Below are positions 46,694-56,000 of a stretch of DNA of 64,000 bases, one piece after another. Both the position numbers and the translations under genes were made by a program. The notes under the pieces were generated by a model. That model saw only the letters and a list, made by a program, of their open reading frames with translations. It ran no database searches and had not been told where the DNA came from. Within the stretch, counting starts at the first letter, position 1. Each line of letters begins with the position of its first letter. The stretch spans positions 1 to 64,000 of the forward strand of contig JAEWOJ010000127.1 in assembly GCA_023399815.1 (NCBI GenBank), in the 5' to 3' direction. This DNA comes from Pseudomonadota bacterium (GTDB taxonomy: Bacteria > Pseudomonadota > Gammaproteobacteria > Xanthomonadales > Xanthomonadaceae).

Positions 46694-47332
46694 TCAACCG
46701 CCGCGGGCGAGGATGCGCCGCCTGGCGATCATGGACAGCGGGAAAATCAGCGCGAATACCAATACCGCCCATTTCCCCGGGACGAACAGGCCCAGCGGGA
46801 TGGCGGAGGAGAACACCAGCAGGGGGATGAGCCCGCGCACCAGCAACAGCCGGGCCTGGGCCGGGCCGAGCTTGGCGTGCAGGTCCTCCTGCTTCACCAC
46901 CGTGCGGCGGACCAGCCAGGAGAACAGCGAGATGCCGGTCAGCACCAGCGCGTAGACGATGAAGTGTTCCGACACCTGCCGCGTGGCGAACGGCATCAGC
47001 ACCACGAAGAACAGCTGCAGCAGGGCCAGCCACACCAGCCTGCCGTTGACCCGCGTCACGTGCTTCCAGGTGAGCATGTGGCCCACCCAGAACAGGCCGG
47101 TCACGAAGAAGCTGATGACGTAGGACACCAGCAGGCCGAGGGTCTCGCCCCAAGCCTGGTCCGCGCCCACCCGCTCGATCAGCTCGCTGCCCGGCAGGCG
47201 CAGCTCGATCGCCAGCAGGGTGATGACGATGGCGAACACCGCATCGCAGAAGTTCACCACCCGCTCATGCGGAAACCGGTCCTCGCGGACCGGTTCCTGG
47301 GCAGCCTGCTCGATGCGGGCGGGCTTGCGCAT
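46694..47332 (-). CDS. TMEM175-family (DUF1211) potassium channel-like protein
   Basis: 212 residues with about six membrane helices. The family motif R-x3-FSD-x-VF in helix 1 is RVVNFCDAVFAIVITLLAIE here, Ser replaced by Cys. The bacterial relatives are tetrameric K+ channels. The N-terminus before it is charged and cytoplasmic. It ends 38 bases before the deaminase start and begins just after efp's stop (four bases), so it is probably read through from efp. Confidence 0.85.
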   Translation of the reverse strand: MRKPARIEQAAQEPVREDRFPHERVVNFCDAVFAIVITLLAIELRLPGSELIERVGADQAWGETLGLLVSYVISFFVTGLFWVGHMLTWKHVTRVNGRLVWLALLQLFFVVLMPFATRQVSEHFIVYALVLTGISLFSWLVRRTVVKQEDLHAKLGPAQARLLLVRGLIPLLVFSSAIPLGLFVPGKWAVLVFALIFPLSMIARRRILARGG

Positions 47333-47336
47333 GGGC

Positions 47337-47903
47337 TTACTTGACGCGCGCGGAGTATTCGCCGGAGCGGGTATCGACGCGGATCACTTCGTCCTGGTTG
47401 ACGAACAGCGGCACGCGCACCACGGCGCCGGTTTCCAGCGTGGCCGGCTTGCCGCCGCCGCCGGAGGTGTCGCCGCGCACGCCCGGGTCGGTCTCGACGA
47501 TCTTCAGCTCGACGAAGTTCGGCGGGGTGACGTCGATCGGCGCGCCGTTCCACAGCGTGACCACGCAGGATTCCTCGCCCTTGAGCCACTTCTCGGCGCC
47601 GTTCATGCCGGCCTTGTCGGCCTGCACCTGCTCGAAGGTTTCCGGGTCCATGAAGTGCCAGTACTCGCCGTCGCTGTACATGTAGTTCATGTCGGTATCC
47701 ACCACGTCGGCGGCATCCAGCGAATCGGTGGACTTCATCGTCACTTCCTGCGTGCGGCCGTCCTTGATCAGGCGGTACTTCACGCGGGTGAAGGCCTGGC
47801 CCTTGCCCGGCTTGACGTACTCGGTGTCGATGATGACCGCCGGTTGGTTGTTGACCAGGATCTTCATCCCGTTCTTGACGTCGTTCATGCCGTAACTGGC
47901 CAT
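47337..47903 (-). CDS. efp: Elongation factor P
   Basis: 188 residues, normal length. Relieves ribosome stalling at polyproline. The Lys that is modified lies in [10 protein letters not shown] (Lys34), and the surrounding sequence matches the beta-lysylated kind, which needs EpmA and EpmB; epmB is divergent from it (next gene). [13 protein letters not shown] is the standard end. Confidence 0.97.
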   Translation of the reverse strand: MASYGMNDVKNGMKILVNNQPAVIIDTEYVKPGKGQAFTRVKYRLIKDGRTQEVTMKSTDSLDAADVVDTDMNYMYSDGEYWHFMDPETFEQVQADKAGMNGAEKWLKGEESCVVTLWNGAPIDVTPPNFVELKIVETDPGVRGDTSGGGGKPATLETGAVVRVPLFVNQDEVIRVDTRSGEYSARVK

Positions 47904-47952
47904 GCTGGTACTCCTGAAGGTGGCGAAACCGACGCGCGAAGGTCGGCCGGAT

Positions 47953-47994
47953 TAGAATGGAACGCCCGCCATCGAAGGCGGGCATCTGTTTTTC
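47953..47994 (+). promoter_or_regulatory. Promoter -10 and hairpin in the epmB leader
   Basis: TAGAAT at 47953 can serve as a -10 box for epmB. Immediately downstream, GCCCGCC-ATCGAA-GGCGGGC at 47964-47983 plus a TGTTTTT tract forms a terminator-like hairpin ending about ten bases before the epmB ATG. Confidence 0.5.
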
Positions 47995-48003
47995 TGGTCG
48001 CCC

Positions 48004-49038
48004 ATGATAACCGCAGCCCTCGCCCCCGCTCCACAGCCCTCCCCGCTTCCCCTGCCCGCCGGCCGCTGGCAGGCGCACTGGCGGCAGGCGATCCGCGACC
48101 CGGCCGAACTGCTGGCCGGGCTGGGCCTGGAAGCCGCCGACCTGGGGGTTTCGGCCCAGGCGCTGGCGCAGTTCCCGCTGCGGGTGCCGCGCGGCTTCGC
48201 CGGGCGCATGCGTCCGGGCGATCCGGCCGACCCGCTGCTGCGACAGGTGCTGCCGATCGACGCCGAGATGCGGGTGGTTCCCGGGTTCAGCTTCGACGCG
48301 GTCGGCGACGGCGCGGCGAAGAAGGCCACCGGCGTGATCCAGAAATACGGCGGCCGCGCCCTGCTGGTCGCCACCGGCAGCTGCGCGATCAACTGCCGCT
48401 ACTGCTTCCGCCGCCATTTCGACTATGCCGGCGAGAACGCCGCGAAAGGCGGTTGGCAGGAGGCGGTGGCGGCCATCGCCACCGATCCGTCGATCGACGA
48501 GGTGATCCTGTCCGGCGGCGATCCTCTGTCGCTGGCTACGGCCAAGCTGGTCGAGCTGACCGATGCCCTGGCCGCCGTTCCGCATCTCAAGCGCCTGCGC
48601 ATCCACAGCCGCCTGCCGGTGGTGCTGCCCGAGCGCGTGGACGACGAACTGGTGCGCTGGCTGGCGGGCCTGCCCTGGCCGCTGGCCTTCGTGATCCACG
48701 CCAACCACGCCAACGAGTTCGACGCCGGCGTCGATGCCGCCCTCGCCCGCCTGCGCGACGCCGGCGCGCAACTGCTCAACCAGGCCGTGCTGCTGCGCGG
48801 GGTCAACGACGACGTCGAAACCCTGGCCGCGTTGAGCGAGCGCAGTTTCGCCGCCGGCGTGCTGCCCTACTACCTGCACCAGCTGGACCGGGTGCAGGGC
48901 GTGGCCCATTTCGAGGTCGAGGACGAACGCGCGCTGGCGCTGCACGCGCAGCTGATGGCGCGCCTGTCCGGCTATCTGGTGCCGAAGCTGGTACGCGAAA
49001 TCGCGGGCGATACCGGCAAGCGGCCCCTGCATGGCTAG
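48004..49038 (+). CDS. epmB: EF-P (R)-beta-lysine synthase EpmB (lysine 2,3-aminomutase-like)
   Basis: 344 residues. Radical SAM: CAINCRYCFRRH gives the CxxxCxxC cluster site. The rest (EVILSGGDPLSL, RIHSRLPVVLPERV, HANHANEF, GVNDD) follows lysine 2,3-aminomutase, but without the C-terminal extension, as in EpmB. It makes beta-lysine for EF-P Lys34; efp is divergent next door, while epmA is not in this window. Confidence 0.95.
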   Translation: MITAALAPAPQPSPLPLPAGRWQAHWRQAIRDPAELLAGLGLEAADLGVSAQALAQFPLRVPRGFAGRMRPGDPADPLLRQVLPIDAEMRVVPGFSFDAVGDGAAKKATGVIQKYGGRALLVATGSCAINCRYCFRRHFDYAGENAAKGGWQEAVAAIATDPSIDEVILSGGDPLSLATAKLVELTDALAAVPHLKRLRIHSRLPVVLPERVDDELVRWLAGLPWPLAFVIHANHANEFDAGVDAALARLRDAGAQLLNQAVLLRGVNDDVETLAALSERSFAAGVLPYYLHQLDRVQGVAHFEVEDERALALHAQLMARLSGYLVPKLVREIAGDTGKRPLHG

Positions 49039-49044
49039 CGCCTT

Positions 49045-49253
49045 GCGGGGCGAGTCCCGCACCTGCCGTCGATAGCGCACGCCGGGGGCCTTGCCCCGGC
49101 CTACCCGGCTGATGCACGGGATCCCCGACGATACCGATGAGCGGCCCTTGATGCGGGTTTGCCCCGCATGCCTCCCGCCGATGCGCCGACATGCGGGGCG
49201 AGCCCCGCACCTGCCGTCGATAGCGCGCGCCGGGGGCGTTGCCCCGGCCTACC
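49045..49253. repeat. 61-base direct repeats with duplicated epmB tail
   Basis: Copies at 49045-49105 and 49193-49253 match at 58 of 61 positions; each has a GCGGGGC..GCCCCGC palindrome and a GCCGGGGGC..GCCCCGGC palindrome ending in CTACC. Between them, 49128-49156 resembles the last bases of epmB (CGATACCGGCAAGCGGCCCC). Confidence 0.85.
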
Positions 49254-49283
49254 GCCGGATGGACGGGAGCGTTGGCAGCACCC

Positions 49284-51428
49284 TCAAGCGCTCGCGTCCG
49301 GCGCGGCCTCCAGCAGGTGCACCAGGGCGTCCGAATCCAGCGGGCGGGCCAGCCAGTAGCCCTGCACCAGGTCGCAGCCGCGCTCGCTGAGCAGGTCGAA
49401 CTGGGGCTGCTGCTCGATGCCCTCGGCGACCACGGTGATGCCCAGCGCATGCGCCATCGCGATGATCGCGGTGGTCAGCGCCAGGTCGTCCGGATCGCGC
49501 TGCAGGTCGGCGACGAAGCTCTTGTCGATCTTGACGCCGTCCACCGGTACCTGCCGCAGGTGGCTGAGCCCGGAGAAGCCGGTGCCGAAGTCGTCCAGCC
49601 AGACCTTCACGCCGGTGCGGTGCAGCTTCTCCAGCAGCGAGGCGGCCAGCATCTCGTCGCCGATCACCGCGGTCTCGGTCAGCTCCAGGTGCAGGCGCGA
49701 CGCCGCCAGGCCGGAGGCGTGCAGGCACTGCTCCACGGCGATGGACAGGTCGCCGCCGCGCAGCTGCCGCGGCGACACGTTGACCGAGACGAACAGGTCC
49801 TCGCCCGCCGCGTTGCACGGCCACTGCTGCGCCTGCAGGCAGGCCGCGCGCAGCACCTTCGGTCCCAGCGACTGGATCAGGCCGCTCTGCTCGGCGATGT
49901 CGATGAACATCGACGGCGGAATGGAGCCCAGCACCGGGTGCTGCCAGCGCAGCAGTGCTTCCACGCCGACCAGCATGCGGTCGAGGGTGCGGAAGATCGG
50001 CTGGTAGACCAGCCGCAGTTCGCCGCGCTCCCAGGCGCCGCGCAGTTCCTGTTCCAGGTGCAGGCGCCGCTCGACCGCATGGTCAAGGGCGCGGCTGTAG
50101 TAGCGGAAGCAGCTCTTGCCGGCCAGCTTGGCCTGGTACATGGCGATGTCGCCGTTCTTGAGCAGACCGGTGGCGTCGGCCGCGTCCTCCGGGAACAGGG
50201 TGATGCCGATCGAGCTGCCGAGGAATATCTCGCGGCCCTGCACCTGCAGCGGCTGGCCCAGTTCCTCCACCAGCCGCTTGGCCAGCGCGGTGGCCATGTT
50301 CTCGACCTTGCCGGTCTCGTTGCCGATCAGGATCACGAATTCGTCGCCGCCGAAGCGGGCCAGCAGCGCCTCGTCGCCGCCGTCCTGCTCCACCGCCGCG
50401 GCGATGCGCTGGGCGAACTGCAGCAGGGCGTCGTCGCCGGCCTCGTGGCCGAGCGTGTCGTTGACCCGCTTGAACTCGTCGATGTCGATGAACAGCAGCG
50501 CCAGCCCCTGCCCCGAGGCACGCGCGCCGAGCAGGCGATGGTCCAGCGCCTCGCGGAACGCCAGGCGGTTGGTCAGGCCGGTCAGCGCGTCGGTATAGGC
50601 CATCTGCCGCACCTCCCGGTCGTGCCGGGCGATGCTCTGGCTCATCCGCCCGAAGGTGCGCAGCAGTTCGCCGATCTCGTCGTTCCGCCGCGTCTCCAGC
50701 TGCTCGACGTGGTAATCGCCGACCTCGATGCGCTGCGCCGCGGCGCCCAGCCAGCGGACCGGCCGCACCAGCGTGCGCTGCACGTACAGCGCCATCAGGC
50801 AGACGAAGCCGACCAGCGCAGCCATCATCAGCACCACCCAGCCCAGTTGCCGGCGGTTGGCCTGGCCCATGCGCTGCTCCAGCACCGCCATGGCCGAGGC
50901 CTCCTCCGCGCGCACCGGCGCCAGGTCCATGCCCAGCCGCAGCCCGCCCAGGCGCTGGTCGCCGATGCGGACCGGGAGGTCCACTTCCAGCACCATCGGC
51001 GATTCCTGGATCCGCAGCTTCTCGGCGCTGATCGCGCCCTGCGCCAGCGGGTCCTGCATCTGCCGCCCGTAGCCGGCCACCTCGACCGTGCCGTCGTGGA
51101 CCAGCCGCCCCTCGGCGTCGTGCACCAGCACGTAGCTGACCGACTTCTGGCTGGCGGTGCTGCGCACCAGCGCGCCGATCGCGTCCAGGTCCGAGAAATA
51201 GAGCGGGTTGACCAGCGCCTCGGCCAGGGAAGTGGCCAGCGACGTGCCTTGGTCGCGCACGCTGCGGTCGAACACCTGGCTGACCACGCTGCCGCTGGCC
51301 TGCAGCAGCTCGCGCTGTGCCGCCGCCTGCCGCGCCAGCAGCATCGCCACGATCGCCAGCACCACCAGCACCGCGCCGCCGGCCACGCACAGGAAACGGG
51401 CCTGCAACCCGAATCTGAGACGCTTCAT
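49284..51428 (-). CDS. Membrane GGDEF-EAL protein (c-di-GMP turnover)
   Basis: 714 residues. Membrane helix near 10-32, a periplasmic part to ~175, a second helix (GWVVLMMAALVGFVCLMALY), a HAMP-like linker, GGDEF with an intact ARFGGDEFVILI, and EAL with VGVEALLRW, NVSPRQL, LELTETAV, LDDFGTG and AEGIEQQ. Both domains have the catalytic residues. No RxxD inhibitory site stands before GGDEF. It can therefore make or degrade c-di-GMP. Its start overlaps the stop of the binding-protein gene by four bases, so the two proteins very likely act together. Confidence 0.93.
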   Translation of the reverse strand: MKRLRFGLQARFLCVAGGAVLVVLAIVAMLLARQAAAQRELLQASGSVVSQVFDRSVRDQGTSLATSLAEALVNPLYFSDLDAIGALVRSTASQKSVSYVLVHDAEGRLVHDGTVEVAGYGRQMQDPLAQGAISAEKLRIQESPMVLEVDLPVRIGDQRLGGLRLGMDLAPVRAEEASAMAVLEQRMGQANRRQLGWVVLMMAALVGFVCLMALYVQRTLVRPVRWLGAAAQRIEVGDYHVEQLETRRNDEIGELLRTFGRMSQSIARHDREVRQMAYTDALTGLTNRLAFREALDHRLLGARASGQGLALLFIDIDEFKRVNDTLGHEAGDDALLQFAQRIAAAVEQDGGDEALLARFGGDEFVILIGNETGKVENMATALAKRLVEELGQPLQVQGREIFLGSSIGITLFPEDAADATGLLKNGDIAMYQAKLAGKSCFRYYSRALDHAVERRLHLEQELRGAWERGELRLVYQPIFRTLDRMLVGVEALLRWQHPVLGSIPPSMFIDIAEQSGLIQSLGPKVLRAACLQAQQWPCNAAGEDLFVSVNVSPRQLRGGDLSIAVEQCLHASGLAASRLHLELTETAVIGDEMLAASLLEKLHRTGVKVWLDDFGTGFSGLSHLRQVPVDGVKIDKSFVADLQRDPDDLALTTAIIAMAHALGITVVAEGIEQQPQFDLLSERGCDLVQGYWLARPLDSDALVHLLEAAPDASA

Positions 51429-52342
51429 TCGACCTCCATGCGGACCCGGGCCAGGCCGGCGCGCAGGCGGTCGAGCGACCGCTGGCTGGCCGGATCCAGG
51501 TGGTGGAAGGCGGTGGTGCCGAAGAACTTGCGCAGCGCGGGCCCGGCCTGCGGGTCGTTGCTGGCCTCCAGCAGTACTTCCTCCAGGCGGGCGCGGACCA
51601 CCGGGTCCAGTCCGGGGCGCACCATCTCCACCGCGCGCGGCACGTCCTCGCTCTCGTACAGCACCCGCATGTCGCGGCGGAACACCGCCGGCATGCGCCG
51701 CTCGTCCTGCCAGTCGATGCTGCTGATCACCCCGGCATCGACCACCCGCTTGTGCACGAAGGTGGAGATGTTCATCTCGGAACGGGCGAACACGTAGCCC
51801 ACGGTTTCCGCGGTCGGGGTGTCCTGCGGCGTGAGCAGGATCTCCGGGCGGATGCCGTGGGCGAGCAGCTCCATCGCCGGCACCAGGTAGGAACTGGTGG
51901 ACCAGGCGCTCTGCATCGCCAGGGTGCGCCCCTTCAGGTCCTCCAGCGTGTTGATCGGGCTGTCGCGGCGGACGAAGAACACACTATGGTAGGACGCCAC
52001 CCCACCACGTTCGGTCAGCAGCAACGGCTCGGCGCCGCTGCGCTGGCGCAGCGCCATGGCGGTGCCCGAAGTCTCGGTCACCCAGTCCACGCGCCCACGG
52101 CGCAGATAGCTGGCCATCTGCTGCAGATCCTTGGCCATCAGGATGCGGCCTTCGACGATCCCCACGTCGCGCATCCGCGGAACCACGTAGTCCAGCAGTG
52201 GTTTCAGCTGTTCGTAATGGGACTTCGGATCGTCGCTCAGGCGCCCCAGCACCAGAACCGAACGCTCGGCCGCCGACCCCACCGTCGGCAACAATCCGGA
52301 CAACACCAACACGGCTCCCCAAAGCCATCCAGAAACACGCAA
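51425..52342 (-). CDS. PhnD-like periplasmic solute-binding protein
   Basis: About 305 residues from a TTG at 52342 with GGGGGA in front (MRVSGWLWGAVLVLSGLLPT, a signal peptide ending at GSAA). The frame is open further up only through the trmJ coding DNA. The mature part has FxRxDSPI-type segments (FFVRRDSPINTLEDLKGRTL, SAWSTSSYLVPAMELL) of the phosphonate/phosphite binding fold. No ABC transporter is near. It probably signals ligand presence to the GGDEF-EAL protein encoded behind it. Confidence 0.85.
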   Translation of the reverse strand: MRVSGWLWGAVLVLSGLLPTVGSAAERSVLVLGRLSDDPKSHYEQLKPLLDYVVPRMRDVGIVEGRILMAKDLQQMASYLRRGRVDWVTETSGTAMALRQRSGAEPLLLTERGGVASYHSVFFVRRDSPINTLEDLKGRTLAMQSAWSTSSYLVPAMELLAHGIRPEILLTPQDTPTAETVGYVFARSEMNISTFVHKRVVDAGVISSIDWQDERRMPAVFRRDMRVLYESEDVPRAVEMVRPGLDPVVRARLEEVLLEASNDPQAGPALRKFFGTTAFHHLDPASQRSLDRLRAGLARVRMEVE

Positions 52343-52404
52343 ACCGGCGATCCCCCAAGAGTGTCCGCACAGACTATCCGAAAAAACCCCGGCTGACGGA
52401 TGTC

Positions 52405-53160
52405 TCAGTTTTCGCGGTCGGTCGCCAGCCGCGCCATGCGCTGGGCGTCGGACAGTATCCCGCGCAGCAGGCGGACTTCCTGCTCGGACAGGTCGGCCTT
52501 CATGAACAGCCGGCGCAGCTTGCGCATGGCCGATTCCGGGGCGCGGCCCTTGTGGAAGTCGATCTGGTCCAAGGTATCGCCGAGCTGCCCGAACAGCCCT
52601 TCCAGCTGGGAATGGCTGGCCGGCGCCTCGCCGTACCCCGGCTCGGTCGCCGGCGCGGACTGGCCTTCCAGCTGCGCCATGCGCACCTCGTAGGCCAGCA
52701 CCTGCACCGCCGCGGCCAGGTTCAGGGAGCTGAATTCCGGATCGGAGGGAATATGCACCGCGACATGGCACAGCTGCAGCTCGTCATTGGTCAGGCCAGT
52801 GCGCTCGCGGCCGAACACGAAGGCGACTTCCGCCGGCTCGCCGGCCCTGACCACCGCGCGCTGGCCGGCGGTTTCCGGCAGCAGTTCCTCCAGCTGGACG
52901 CGACGCGAGCGCGCCGTGCAGCCCAGCACCAGCCGGCAATCGGCCACCGCCTCGGCCAGGGTGGCGAACACCGGGGCATCGCCGAGCACGTCCTCGGCGC
53001 CGGCCGAGCGCCGGAAGGCGACATCGTCCAGCGGCTGCTCGGGCGCCACCAGCACCAGCCGCGACAATCCCATCGTCTTCATCGCCCGCGCCGCCGCGCC
53101 GATGTTGCCGGGATGCTGGGTGCCGACGAGGACGAAACGGATGCGGGCGGGAGCGGACAT
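52405..53160 (-). CDS. trmJ: tRNA (cytidine/uridine-2'-O)-methyltransferase TrmJ
   Basis: 251 residues from MSAPARIRFVLVGTQHPGNI. SPOUT fold: VGTQHPGNIGAAARAMKTMG, VFGRERTGLTNDEL, IPSDPEFSSLNLAAAVQVLA as the knot. It methylates ribose 32 in tRNA. Divergent from suhB, as in many gammaproteobacteria. Confidence 0.95.
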   Translation of the reverse strand: MSAPARIRFVLVGTQHPGNIGAAARAMKTMGLSRLVLVAPEQPLDDVAFRRSAGAEDVLGDAPVFATLAEAVADCRLVLGCTARSRRVQLEELLPETAGQRAVVRAGEPAEVAFVFGRERTGLTNDELQLCHVAVHIPSDPEFSSLNLAAAVQVLAYEVRMAQLEGQSAPATEPGYGEAPASHSQLEGLFGQLGDTLDQIDFHKGRAPESAMRKLRRLFMKADLSEQEVRLLRGILSDAQRMARLATDREN

Positions 53161-53280
53161 GGCGAAAAAAGTCAGGAGCGGGACAGCCGCAGATGGTAAA
53201 CTGCGCGGCCGGCCCGTGCGCCGGGACCGCTCTTTTCCTCCGCCAATCCTACCCATTCGCCTTCACGGGAGCCTTTCGCC

Positions 53281-54108
53281 ATGCAGAAACCCGCCGTCAC
53301 CGTCATGGTCAAGGCCGCACGCCTCGCCGGCAACGTCCTGTTGCGCAACATCAACAAGCTCGAAGCGCTGAACGTAGTGCAGAAGGGCCGGATGGACTAC
53401 GCCAGCGAAGTCGACGGCGATGCCGAGAAGGTCATCGTCAAGGAGCTCAAGCGCGCCTACCCGGACTACGGCATCTACGGCGAGGAAGGCGGCGTGCAGG
53501 GCAACGGCCGCCAGATGTGGGTGATCGACCCGCTGGACGGCACCAGCAACTACCTGCGTGGTTTCCCGCACTACTGCGTGTCCATCGCCCTGGTCGAGAA
53601 CGGCGAGCCCACTGACGCGGTGATCTTCGACCCGCTGCGCAACGAGCTGTTCACCGCCTCCAAGGGCGCCGGCGCCGTGCTCAACGACCGCCGCATCCGC
53701 GTGGCCGACCGCAAGGACCTGGAAGGCACCATGATCCACACCGGCTTCGCCCCGCGCGAGCGCGCCCGTGCCGGCAGCCAGCTCAAGACCGTCGAGACCC
53801 TGCTGGTGCAGGCCGAGGACATCCGCCGCACCGGCTCGGCCGCGCTGGACCTGGCCTACGTGGCCTGCGGCCGCGCCGACGCCTACTTCGAGGCGGGGGT
53901 AAAGGCGTGGGACATCGCCGCCGGCGTGCTGCTGGTGCGCGAAGCCGGTGGCAAGGTCTGCAACTACCGCGGCGCCACGCTGGCGCGCATGGACGACAAG
54001 GGTCCGGAAACCCAGCAGGTGGTCGCCGGCAACCTGAAGGTCTGCGAGGCGCTGCAGAAGGTGATCGTCAACACCGGCCATGCCGCCGAGTTCGACCCGA
54101 AGTTCTGA
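53281..54108 (+). CDS. suhB: Inositol-1-monophosphatase family protein
   Basis: 275 residues. Mg-dependent phosphatase: [20 protein letters not shown] and [17 protein letters not shown] are the three metal-site motifs. In E. coli SuhB also joins the rRNA antitermination complex; same role here is not certain. TAAACT near 53192 could be a -10 box. Confidence 0.95.
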   Translation: MQKPAVTVMVKAARLAGNVLLRNINKLEALNVVQKGRMDYASEVDGDAEKVIVKELKRAYPDYGIYGEEGGVQGNGRQMWVIDPLDGTSNYLRGFPHYCVSIALVENGEPTDAVIFDPLRNELFTASKGAGAVLNDRRIRVADRKDLEGTMIHTGFAPRERARAGSQLKTVETLLVQAEDIRRTGSAALDLAYVACGRADAYFEAGVKAWDIAAGVLLVREAGGKVCNYRGATLARMDDKGPETQQVVAGNLKVCEALQKVIVNTGHAAEFDPKF

Positions 54109-54261
54109 TCCAGGCTTTCACCGCATTCCCGAACGGCGCCCGCAAGGGCGCCGTTTCTGTTTGGGGCCGGCGCCGCATTGATCCCGGCCCCACCACGGCG
54201 GCTGCCGTGCCGTGGCGCTCGCTATCGCGCCCGCCCATGCACGAAGCACAGCAGAAAAGAC

Positions 54262-54300
54262 GCTTTGGCTTTGGCTTTGGCTTTGGCTTTGGCTTTGGCT
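54262..54300. repeat. Tandem GCTTTG hexamers
   Basis: Six and a half perfect GCTTTG copies. Four complementary AGCCAA copies lie at 54615-54638 and four ACGGCA copies at 54932-54955. They border or divide the large inverted repeat, and read as FGFGFG or SQSQSQ in translation, which is not evidence of coding. Confidence 0.85.
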
Positions 54301-54327
54301 GTAGCTGTTTGCTTTTGCCGTTCGGGG

Positions 54328-54901
54328 TCCCCTTCCGCAGCGACGGAGCTGGCGGACAAGACCCCGCAGGGGCGACGTGCACGGATGCACGTCGTTTTTC
54401 TACGCGACATGGATGTCGCGTAGAAAAATCCCGCCAGCGGAGTGGACCCGGCACGCGCAGCGTGCTGGGCGCGGAGGCAGGGGCGTGCTTTCTTTGGGCC
54501 ACGTTTCTTTGCACGAGCAAAGAAAGGTGGCTCGCTCTCCGGAGGAGAGCGAAAGCTATTGATCCTGCTCCTGCCGTTGCCTCGATTTCCTCGATGGTTG
54601 CAAGGTGTGGCAACAGCCAAAGCCAAAGCCAAAGCCAAGGCATAAGCATGGAAGCAGAAGCTTGAAAGCAAGGCTTTCACTCCTGCTTCGCAGGAGCGAG
54701 TTACTTCTCTTTGCTCGTGCAAAGAGAAGTAACCAAGAGAAAGCACGCCCCTGCCTCCGCGCCCAGCCCGCTGTGCGGACTGGGTCCACTCCGCCGCCGG
54801 GATTTTTCGACGAGACATCCATGTCTCGTCGAAAAACGACGTGCATCCTTGCACGTCGCCCTTCGGGTTTTTCCCGGCGCCTCCGTCGCTGCGGAAGGGG
54901 A
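54328..54901. repeat. Large structured inverted repeat (non-coding element)
   Basis: Left arm about 54328-54555, right arm about 54675-54901. Each arm carries the same order of parts, mirrored: TCCCCTTCCGCAGCGACGGA, a GACGTGCA..TGCACGTC hairpin, a TTTTTC(T/G)ACG(C/A)GACAT hairpin, GGCGGAGTGGACCC, CGCGGAGGCAGGGGCGTG, and a TTCTTTGC..GCAAAGAA hairpin. Stems differ between arms with compensating changes. The region from 54109 to 55040 holds this and the hexamers; I see no gene in it. Confidence 0.8.
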
Positions 54902-54980
54902 TCTGAGAGTCAAAGGCCCAAAAACAAAATCACGGCAACGGCAACGGCAACGGCGATAAAGCATTGCCGGCCACGCTCCA

Positions 54981-55013
54981 TGAAAAACGCCCGGCGCTGG
55001 GCCGGGCGTTCTG
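54981..55013 (-). terminator. Terminator of htpX
   Basis: On the minus strand, AACGCCCGGC-CCAGC-GCCGGGCGTT followed by TTTC, 28 bases beyond the htpX stop. The run also works weakly on the plus strand. Confidence 0.8.
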
Positions 55014-55040
55014 GTGCAGCGGGAAACCGGATCGAGCCGG

Positions 55041-55904
55041 TCAGGCCACCGTAGAGGAGCGCAACGCAGCGATGCGCTCCTCCAGCGGCGGATGACTCAG
55101 GAACAGCTTCTTCGCGGTCGCACCGGCAATGCCGAACGCGGCGATCTGGGTCGGCAGCGTGCTCTGGCCATGATTGAGCTTCAGCCGCTCCAACGCGGCG
55201 ATCATCTTCTGGCGACCGGCCAAGTGCGCGCCACCGGCATCGGCGCGGAACTCGCGGCGGCGCGAGAACCACATCGCGATCATCGTCGCGAACAGGCCGA
55301 ACACCATCTCCAGCACGAACACGATGATGTAGTAGGCGAAGCCGCGGCCGCTGTCGCGGTTGCCCGACAGCGCGCTGTCGACGATGCCGCCCACCACCCG
55401 CGCCAGCACGATCACGAAGGTGTTCAGCACGCCCTGCAGCAACGCCATGGTGACCATGTCGCCATTGGCGACGTGCGAGATCTCGTGGCCCAGCACCGCC
55501 TCGGCCTCGTCCTCGCTCATGTTGTGCAGCAGGCCGGTGGACACGGCCACCAGCGCGTTGTTGCGGTTGGCGCCGGTGGCGAAGGCGTTGATCTCCGGGC
55601 CGTCGTACACCGCCACTTCCGGCATGCCGATGCCGGCGGCCTTGGCCTGGCGCGCCACCGTGTCCAGCAGCCAGCGTTCGGTGGGGTTGCGCGGCTGCGT
55701 GATCACCACCGCGCCGGTGCCGCGCTTGGCCATGAACTTGGACAGCAGCAGCGAGACGAAGGAGCCGCCGAAGCCGAAGATCGCGGCCATGACCAGCAGG
55801 CCGCTCATCCGCGACGGATCGACGCCCAGCAGGGACATCACGATGCCAGCCAGGACCAGCACGGCAAGGTTGGTCAACAGGAACAGCCCGATACGGGTAA
55901 ACAT
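55041..55904 (-). CDS. htpX: Membrane zinc protease HtpX
   Basis: 287 residues from [20 protein letters not shown]; the upstream in-frame start would add 13 atypical residues. Two N-terminal helices, the zinc motif HEISH with the later Glu ([10 protein letters not shown]), and two more helices between. Degrades misfolded inner-membrane proteins. Single gene with its own terminator. Confidence 0.96.
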   Translation of the reverse strand: MFTRIGLFLLTNLAVLVLAGIVMSLLGVDPSRMSGLLVMAAIFGFGGSFVSLLLSKFMAKRGTGAVVITQPRNPTERWLLDTVARQAKAAGIGMPEVAVYDGPEINAFATGANRNNALVAVSTGLLHNMSEDEAEAVLGHEISHVANGDMVTMALLQGVLNTFVIVLARVVGGIVDSALSGNRDSGRGFAYYIIVFVLEMVFGLFATMIAMWFSRRREFRADAGGAHLAGRQKMIAALERLKLNHGQSTLPTQIAAFGIAGATAKKLFLSHPPLEERIAALRSSTVA

Positions 55905-56000
55905 GCGGAAGATTCCGATAGGTGTGTTGGATGAACGCAACAAATCTGCGGTGCGCGCAGGTTGAATTCAAGCGCGATTCTGACCGACGATTCAGCTTCG

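Noticed and set aside
54236..54655. Open frame with FGFGFGFG and SQSQSQSQ stretches
   Set aside because: The motifs are just translations of hexamer arrays, and the rest lies in a mirrored structured repeat with compensating stem changes; no family or ribosome site supports coding.
54262..54955. CRISPR-like array
   Set aside because: The repeats are 6-base tandem units without spacers; there is no cas gene in the window.
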